Positions 57,986-64,000 of a DNA stretch of 64,000 nt are shown piece by piece. The notes below the pieces were generated by a model. The model did not search any database. It saw only the letters and a list, made by a program, of their open reading frames with translations, and was not told where the DNA came from. Numbering within the stretch: the stretch's first letter is position 1; each line of letters opens with the position of its first letter. Position numbers and translations under genes: made by a program. The stretch is from the NCBI GenBank assembly GCA_943735955.1, contig OX030957.1, forward strand, positions 12,025,017 to 12,089,016, written 5' to 3'. The stretch comes from Piscicola geometra. Taxonomy: Eukaryota; Annelida; Clitellata; Hirudinida; Piscicolidae.

Positions 57986-58710
57986 CATGCAGTTGATTAG
58001 GAATTGATTAGGAAGTGAAGAAAAAACCGACTATTTTTAAAGGACATATAAAAACGGTGCTTTTTTTTCTTTCCTATCTATATTCTTTGCAATCAGTTGA
58101 TTTGAATCGTCCATCCTGCACATTTCTCACTTCAACTAAATTTATGGACGAGCGCATGTTTATTTACTAAAATCAGCTGGTGTATGTACGACAGAATAAA
58201 AATAACATAACTAAAGGCGGCCATATTATTTATAATTTTTCGGTAACTATTAATGCGAGATATATCGTTAAATGAACAATAATTATGGCTTATTAAATTT
58301 TATAAAATTAATATAACCTAAATAAAGAAGATAGAAACAATCAAAGAGGAAAAAATTTCCATCGATATGATTTATTGCTCAAATTTGCAGCATATCCTTT
58401 GCAGCTTTAACAAATTCAACTCAGCAATGTAAAATATTTTCACATCATAAAAATAATTTGTAAACGTCATTCAAAAAATAAGTTTTAGCCACTTTATTAA
58501 ACTCAAAATGTTAGAAATGAAAATTTACAGATGTTGTCAAATTGTTTAATGAAAAAAATTATGAGAACTAGAAGTCATCAGCATTTTTTACTATGGGGAA
58601 AAATTTCTAATAATTATAGGGTATTTTATTTTGCCTATCAGCAGTCAGAATATTTATTCTTGAATAATCCTGACATGTTTTTTTAATCTAATTTTTATCA
58701 ATGTCAGCTA
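57986..58710. other. Intergenic with one dispersed repeat fragment
   Basis: 58150-58285 (GCATGTTTATTTACT, GGCGGCCATATTATTTATAA, GCGAGATATATCGTTAAATG) is a reverse relative of 52370-52510. No gene is supported. Confidence 0.45.
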
Positions 58711-58799
58711 CTATGATACAAAATGAGTAGTTAAATTAAATTTAAAATGAGTTTGAAAAAATGATAAAACAGTGTCATGATGTTGAAAAAGTAGACCTA

Positions 58800-58943
58800 T
58801 TTCACTGTTAGTGGGCAAGTCACTTCCAAACCCAACAGGCCATAGGCTGCTCCATTCTCTTACTGGTCTCTTCTGCTGCTGCTGGTGCACATAGGATGTA
58901 TCTTTTTTCATTTAGCTCATATCTCTTCAAATCCTATGAATTT
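58800..58943 (-). CDS. Possible exon, GC-richer than flanks
   Basis: On the minus strand a good acceptor (CATTCAATCCTAACAG) ends at 58944. The following stretch is open in one frame as DLKRYELNEKRYILCAPAAA and EETSKRMEQPMACWVWK before TGA; another frame is open as KKDTSYVHQQQQKRPVREWS and SLWPVGFGSDLPTNSEIG to a stop at 58711. A GTAAGA donor-like site lies within. It may belong with the promoter and small ORF 400 bases upstream on the same strand. Frame and family are undetermined. Confidence 0.3.
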
Positions 58944-59159
58944 CTGTTAGGATTGAATGAGTGAAGATGAATAAGGAAAGAACTTAATCCCTCAGTGGGA
59001 TGGTTTTCGTAAATAAAAACAATTTTATGCAATAGCTTTCATGTAAAACACTTGAAAATTTGTTTTTACTACCTTCAAACTTTAAATCAAAGAAATTTAA
59101 AGTTCAAAGTTGTTCATTATCTTTTGACTGCATAACTTATTATTATCGCTCAATGAGGT

Positions 59160-59330
59160 TCATTTCATAGCTATTAAATGCCTTTTAAGGCAGTAATTTT
59201 TTCTTGGAAACCCAATAAGTTTAACTTCAAGCCCTTCTTCAAACAAATTTGTTAACACCCTTTCACTAAAACCTACCGGAATGGTGAAAATCGCCTCCAA
59301 AGTAACATGTTTTTGCATTGCAACCTCCAT
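59160..59330 (-). CDS. Small ORF, 56 codons, behind a CRE/TATA promoter
   Basis: The minus strand reads MEVAMQKHVTLEAIFTIPVG, FSERVLTNLFEEGLEVKLIG and FPRKNYCLKRHLIAMK, then TGA. Coding-like composition, no signal peptide or transmembrane helix. The first ATG lies only ~26 bases from the TATA box, about where transcription should begin, so Met5 (59318) or a downstream start might be used. Alternatively the codons up to TIP form a first exon ending at CCG followed by GTAGGT. No family is recognised. Confidence 0.4.
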   Translation of the reverse strand: MEVAMQKHVTLEAIFTIPVGFSERVLTNLFEEGLEVKLIGFPRKNYCLKRHLIAMK

Positions 59331-59355
59331 GAAATATTTCTTTTTACCATACAGC

Positions 59356-59381
59356 TATTTATAGAGCTGAGCATGACGTCA
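59356..59381 (-). promoter_or_regulatory. CRE (TGACGTCA) and TATA box
   Basis: A perfect palindromic CREB/ATF site TGACGTCA (59381-59374) lies 10 bases upstream of CTATAAATAG (59364-59355) on the minus strand, in front of the small ORF at 59330. This spacing is typical of compact cAMP-responsive promoters. The 8-bp CRE is unlikely by chance in DNA this AT-rich, but no expression evidence exists. Confidence 0.5.
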
Positions 59382-59529
59382 CTTGGAAACTTGTCCATAC
59401 ATTTTTGCAAATTTCCCAGTTTTTAGGAAATTCTTACCCGTATTTCACATCTCATGATAATTTTGAGAGAACTATGTATTATTTTGGTTCCAACCTTGTC
59501 GAAAACCTTGTTTATTTTGTCGAAAAAAT

Positions 59530-59612
59530 AAAATTTCGGTTAAAAGCGCTTTTGTTCGCTTAGTAAAGGGCGCTCTATAAATTATTAGTGATTGATTGAT
59601 TGATTGATTGAA
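59530..59612 (+). mobile_element. CR1-type 3' end with ATTG tail
   Basis: AAAGCGCTTTTGTTCGCTTA, GTAAAGGGCGCTCTATAAAT and TTAGTGATTGATTGATTGAT. Sister of 51315-51395. Confidence 0.7.
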
Positions 59613-59834
59613 AAGTACAATAGCATGCTGAAAGTAAAAAACGAATATATACATCTGCCATTAATGGAGATTTCGTTAATAGGTTAACCTGGCTTCTATT
59701 CTTTTCCTGAATCATAAATTGAAAATAACTCCAAAATAATTATTTATTTGACAAAAGACACAAAAATATGTTTTCTCTTAAAAACCAATTCATGATATTA
59801 AATTGTCATTATTCAATAACCAGTTATTCAATAT

Positions 59835-60115
59835 AAAATATACTATATAAAATATAAATAAACTGGTATGAATATAAATATACTGGTATGAATTAAAATA
59901 TACTGGTATAAATACAAATATACTGGTATAAATATAAATATACTGGTATAAATATAAATATACTGGTATAAATATAAATATACTGGTATAAATATAAACA
60001 TACTATAAAAAATATAAATATACTATATAAAATAAAAATATACTATATAAAATATAAATATACTATTAATAATATAAATATGTTATATAAAATATAAATA
60101 TACTATTACTATAAT
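59835..60115 (+). repeat. 20-bp repeat TACTGGTATAAATATAAATA
   Basis: About thirteen units; the later ones change to TACTATATAAAATATAAATA. Confidence 0.9.
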
Positions 60116-60264
60116 TATTACAAATATACTTTTGAGGGGTGGATCGGTCAAGGGATGAATCGACTGAAACTCCATAAATATAACTGCACTTTTTCAGAAA
60201 TAACAAGTTTTGAATCTTTTTACCATGCGCGTACAAACAAACCGTTGATTTCCGTGATGGCCAA

Positions 60265-61198
60265 TCAAAGATATTTATTTTATAATTATCTATTTATTTT
60301 ATAATTATCTATTTATTTTATAATTATCTATTTATTTTATAATTATCTATTTATTTTATAATTATCTATTTATTTTATAATTATCTATTTATTTTATAAT
60401 TATCTATTTATTTTATAATTATCTATTTATTTTATAATTATCTATTTATTTTATAATTATCTATTTATTTTATAATTATCTATTTATTTTATAATTATCT
60501 ATTTATTTTATAATTATCTATTTATTTTATAATTATCTATTTATTTTATAATTATCTATTTATTTTATAATTATCTATTTATTTTATAATTATCTATTTA
60601 TTTTATAATTATCTATTTATTTTATAATTATCTATTTATTTTATAATTATCTATTTATTTTATAATTATCTATTTATTTTATAATTATCTATTTATTTTA
60701 TAATTATCTATTTATTTTAGAATTATCTATTTATTTTATAATTATCTATTTATTTTAGAATTATCTACTTGTTTTATTATTATCTATTTATTTTATAATT
60801 ATCTATTTATTTTATAATTATATATTTATTTTATAATTATATATTTATTTTATAATTGTCTATTTATTTTATAATTATCTATTTATTTTATAATTATCTA
60901 TTTATTTTATAATTATCTATTCATTTTATAATTATCTATTTATTTTATAATTATCTATTTATTTTATAACTATCTATTTATTTTATAATTATCTATTTAT
61001 TTTATAATTATCTATTTATTTTATAATTATCTATTTATTTTAAAATTATCTATTTATTTTATAATTATCTATTTATTTTATAATTATCTATTTATTTTAT
61101 AATTATCTATTTATTTTATAATTATCTATTTATTTTATAATTATCTATTTATTTTATAATTGTCTATTTATTTTATAATGATCTATTTATTTTATAAT
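60265..61198 (+). repeat. 19-bp AT-rich satellite ATAATTATCTATTTATTTT
   Basis: About 49 units with very few variants up to 60715 and more beyond. It has the same 19-bp period as the 54-56.8 kb satellite but an unrelated sequence. Confidence 0.97.
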
Positions 61199-61548
61199 TT
61201 TTTTAATTTGTTCTAATTTTTTAAATTTTTTATAATTTTGTTAATATTTTATAATTTTTAATATTTCATAATTTTTTTCATATTTTATACTTTTTTTCAT
61301 AAAATTATATAAAAAGCACTTCTTCCCAGATATACTTTTCCTTCTGGGAGCTTTATATTCTAACCACATTTATCATAAAAATCCGAAAGTTTCATGTCTT
61401 CTATTTGATATTTTTAACATAAGCTAAAAAGATTTTAATTAACTAGTTAGTGTTTTTATTATTATTTATTAATTAAATTTGTTTCTAAAAACTATTTTAC
61501 ATTAATTAAAAATTAATAAAATTAGATAAAGTTTTTTCCCATGAAAAT
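61199..61548. other. AT-rich linker between satellites
   Basis: Low-complexity TTTTATAATTTTT sequence, then unique DNA with CTTCTGGGAGCTTTATATTC near 61342. No gene. Confidence 0.5.
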
Positions 61549-62212
61549 CTCTTCTTGAAGACTTTTTATCCTTAAGACTTTTTATCCTTAAGGCTTTTTA
61601 TTCTCAAGACTTTTTATCCTTAAGACTTTTTATTCTTAAGACTTTTTATCCTTAAGACTTTTTATCCTTAAGACTTTTTATCCTTAAGACTTTTTATTCT
61701 CAAGACTTTTTATCCTTAAGACTTTTTATTCTTAAGACTTTTTATCCTTAAGACTTTTTATCCTTACAACTTTTAATCCTTAAGACATTTTATCCTTGAG
61801 ACTTTTTATCCTTAAGACTTTTTATCCTTAAGACTTTTTATCCTTAAGACTTTTTATCCTTAAGACTTTTTATCCTTAAGACTTTTTATCCTTAAGACTT
61901 TTTATCCTTAAGACTTTTTATCCTTAAGGCTTTTTATCCTTAAGACTTTTTATCCTTAAGACTTTTTATCCTTAAGACTTTTTATCCTTAAGACTTTTTA
62001 TCCTTAAGATTTTTTATCCTTAAGACTTTTTATCCTTAAGACTTTTTATCCTTAAGACTTTTTATCCTTAAGACTTTTTATCCTTAAGACTTTTTATCAT
62101 TAAGACTTTTTATCCTTAAGACTTTTTATCCTTAAGACTTTTTATCCTTAAGACTTTTTATCTTTAAGACTTTTTATCCTTAAAACTTTTATCTCTAAGA
62201 CTTTTTATCCAA
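61549..62212 (-). repeat. 16-bp minisatellite TTTTTATCCTTAAGAC
   Basis: About 41 units, close to the TTTTTATCCTGAAGAC arm units of the foldback at 4740-4940. It ends TTTTTATCCAAGTTTACCAA, which resembles the TTTTTATCCGTTTACCAATA that closes the foldback arm at 4926. It is therefore most likely an expanded single arm of the same family. Confidence 0.93.
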
Positions 62213-62345
62213 GTTTACCAAGTTTTTTAAACGTATTTTTATATAAGATATTTTCTAAGCTTAAATATCTTTTATAAAAATAAAAACAGTCTGTAGGTTT
62301 TAAAAATATATAAATTAATATTTACACAGCTATTCCTTCTAAGAA

Positions 62346-63551
62346 CTAGCAAAACCACACGCCACAGTTGACTCCACACAAGAAACAATAACACCTAGCC
62401 ACCGAATCCTTTTTCTTGTTTTCTCCTTTCCAACTCTCCATTTCGAGCATTTCGCTGTTTACTTTATCTTTTATTTTATCGTTACGACTAGTGAGCAACT
62501 CACTTTGTCTGCTGACTACCATATCTTTTACCTGAACAAAATCTTTACTTGGCAGACTACTAGCCACATTTTGAGCCCAATCTTTTTGTATGCTATTCAA
62601 GGTTTTTTCATATTTTTTGTCTAAAACGCTTACTTGACAGCCAAAATCTAAATTTTTTTTCTCTAAATTTATGGTTTTGAGGTTGCTCAAGGACATTGAA
62701 GAAATTTTTTCTTTTAGCTCCATTAACTTGTCGTTGTGATTATTATTTGTAACATCATTTTCTTTTACGTTTAATTTGGTTTGAGCCATTCCATCTATCA
62801 GCCTTTTTTTTACTTCTTGAAATCCAAAACTTTCGAAATATTTCGCACTCATTTCATTTTTATGATCATCAACTTTTGTTTGAACACTTTCCATAACTTG
62901 ATTTTCGTTTTTTTTATACATATTGTCTGCGCTAAGTTGGTCTGCTACTACATTATTGAGCTTTACGAAACTAAGGAAACTTTCGTGATTTCCAACGGAT
63001 TCATTTTTCCCTACTTTATTTTCTCTTGCATTGTATTCTTCGTCATTCTTTGAGTATAAATGATTATTTCGACTAGATATCTCTAAAACTTCATTTATTG
63101 ACAAACGACTTTCAATTTTAAAAGAAGCTGAAGGCACTTTTTTAGCATTAGATATATTCATTCTGTTTTTGTTATCACACTCACTATTGTCTAATTCATC
63201 AAAATCTTCATTGTTATCCTTGTTTTCCAGCCACGAAAGATCCAGTCTAGGAATAGAATTTTCGAAGTTTTCTATGTTTTTTCGATCTCTGTAGTAAAAC
63301 TCCAAGTCGGGACTACTGGAGGTTGTTATCCTTTCAGAATTTGGAATGTTTTGACTGAAGGTTGGGGGAGAAGGACTCATGCAAGTGTATGTCGAACCAG
63401 CTTCTTCACCGCTAAAATATTCCATAATCGCACTATCACTTTTTTTATTTCTAGAAATGAGTTCTCTCAAAACACTCATTTTTTCTTTCTCTGCTATCAT
63501 TTCACCAAACTGTTCCTTTTTTTTCATGACTTCTTCCATCTTTATTGACAT
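62346..63551 (-). CDS. Unidentified host protein, ~401 codons, coiled-coil-like N-terminus
   Basis: The longest uninterrupted ORF outside triplet arrays. The first ATG is at 63551 (MSIKMEEVMKKKEQFGEM); an in-frame TGA at 63605-63603 precedes it. The first ~40 residues are Lys/Glu-rich and helical, probably coiled coil (EMIAEKEKMSVLRELISRNK). The middle is Ser/Asn/Asp-rich and probably disordered, then further charged helices follow (DKLMELKEKISSMSLSNLK). The last residues, CYCFLCGVNCGVWFC, are strikingly Cys-rich; GCTAG followed by GTGTTA just before them could be a donor site, making them intronic read-through. No signal peptide or transmembrane segment, no recognised domain. Composition and length argue for real coding sequence, probably of a large-intron gene. 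Confidence 0.7.
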   Translation of the reverse strand: MSIKMEEVMKKKEQFGEMIAEKEKMSVLRELISRNKKSDSAIMEYFSGEEAGSTYTCMSPSPPTFSQNIPNSERITTSSSPDLEFYYRDRKNIENFENSIPRLDLSWLENKDNNEDFDELDNSECDNKNRMNISNAKKVPSASFKIESRLSINEVLEISSRNNHLYSKNDEEYNARENKVGKNESVGNHESFLSFVKLNNVVADQLSADNMYKKNENQVMESVQTKVDDHKNEMSAKYFESFGFQEVKKRLIDGMAQTKLNVKENDVTNNNHNDKLMELKEKISSMSLSNLKTINLEKKNLDFGCQVSVLDKKYEKTLNSIQKDWAQNVASSLPSKDFVQVKDMVVSRQSELLTSRNDKIKDKVNSEMLEMESWKGENKKKDSVARCYCFLCGVNCGVWFC

Positions 63552-63605
63552 TTTTTCCAAAAGGTTTCTTGTCACAGCTTTAATTTCAATAAAAAAGATC
63601 AGTCA

Positions 63606-64000
63606 AGAGCAATTATTTCTAATTATTAGCGTTGTTGTTTTAAAAAATGAGTTTCAATAATGGATAGTGAAACAATTCCTTTAAAAGCTTCAAAACAACA
63701 TTAACACGTCATTACGTTAAAAATTAAAAAAAATATTTTATTCAACAGGAAAACAATAAATTGAAAAAAAGTTTTAAAATAAGTTCTTGGTTCTTTTGAA
63801 TAAACTTAAATTTATGGAATCCTTTGAAATTCATCTAGAACGGATGGTTTGAAAAGTATTGAAACATGGCAAGAACAAAAAGCCATGTACATATAACTAG
63901 AAAAAATGAAAATTTCCTGAAAAAAATATTTTTAGCGATATATTAATACTTCATAAACTTAAAAAAAGAAAACTAGTTATACACACATTGAAGTATAAAA
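63606..64000. other. Window end, no recognised feature
   Basis: AT-rich DNA upstream of the minus-strand ORF. It may contain its promoter or an intron, but no motif stands out. Confidence 0.45.

Noticed and set aside
61549..62212. CRISPR-like array
   Set aside because: Units are contiguous 16-bp repeats without spacers, in a eukaryotic genome.
62781..63660. Plus-strand ORFs of 90, 65 and 93 codons
   Set aside because: Antisense shadows of the 1.2 kb minus-strand ORF, dominated by Phe/Ser from its Lys/Glu codons.

Overview
The window is a gene-poor, strongly AT-rich stretch of an animal nuclear genome. It carries CR1/L2/Jockey-group LINEs, tRNA-headed SINEs, piggyBac, hAT (ZMYM1/DUF4371-type and ZBED-type), Tc1/mariner and Merlin (IS1595-type) transposases, spliced host exons with GT-AG signals, and many kilobases of micro- and minisatellite. 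An invertebrate such as a cnidarian would fit; the species cannot be fixed from sequence alone. There are no bacterial operons, no CRISPR array and no viral genome.

Layout. (1) Positions 1-9695 and 10109-19815 are two nearly identical direct copies of one ~9.7 kb block. Each holds a 30-bp tandem repeat, a 5'-truncated LINE (LINE A) fused to a scrap of another LINE, an ~850-bp CTA triplet array, a foldback element built from 16-bp repeats, a CR1/L2-like LINE (LINE B) inserted in it, a Merlin transposase remnant, and part of a repeat called R here. (2) 19.4-25.8 kb: two ~1 kb copies of R in inverted orientation flank a 4 kb region with a SINE and a non-autonomous hAT element with a clean 8-bp target duplication. 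(3) 26-44 kb: a graveyard of nested DNA transposons (mariner, ZBED-hAT, ZMYM1-hAT, piggyBac, Merlin) separated by microsatellites, with one probable host terminal exon near 38.7 kb. (4) 45-51 kb: the most gene-like interval. It has a two-exon gene for a small single-pass membrane protein with an ITIM-like tyrosine motif, a complete but internally deleted piggyBac element nested in an inverted-repeat element, a LINE fragment, and a frameshifted gene with a WRKY-like domain lacking the zinc ligands. (5) 51.4-62.2 kb: a 2.4 kb foldback structure with a younger element inserted in one arm (10-bp target duplication), then large AT-rich minisatellites (19-, 20-, 19- and 16-bp units) interrupted by a hAT MITE and a small ORF behind a CRE/TATA promoter. 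(6) 62.3-63.6 kb: a 1.2 kb uninterrupted host coding ORF of unknown function on the minus strand.

The genes do not form a pathway. The coherent story is transposon nesting: several insertions can be ordered because a second copy or the opposite arm preserves the empty site. The strongest candidates for something little described are the zinc-less WRKY-like gene (50.2-50.7 kb), the ITIM-like membrane protein (45.0-45.9 kb), and the foldback family whose arms are 16-bp arrays. Identities and alignments were judged by eye, so boundaries of decayed elements are approximate.
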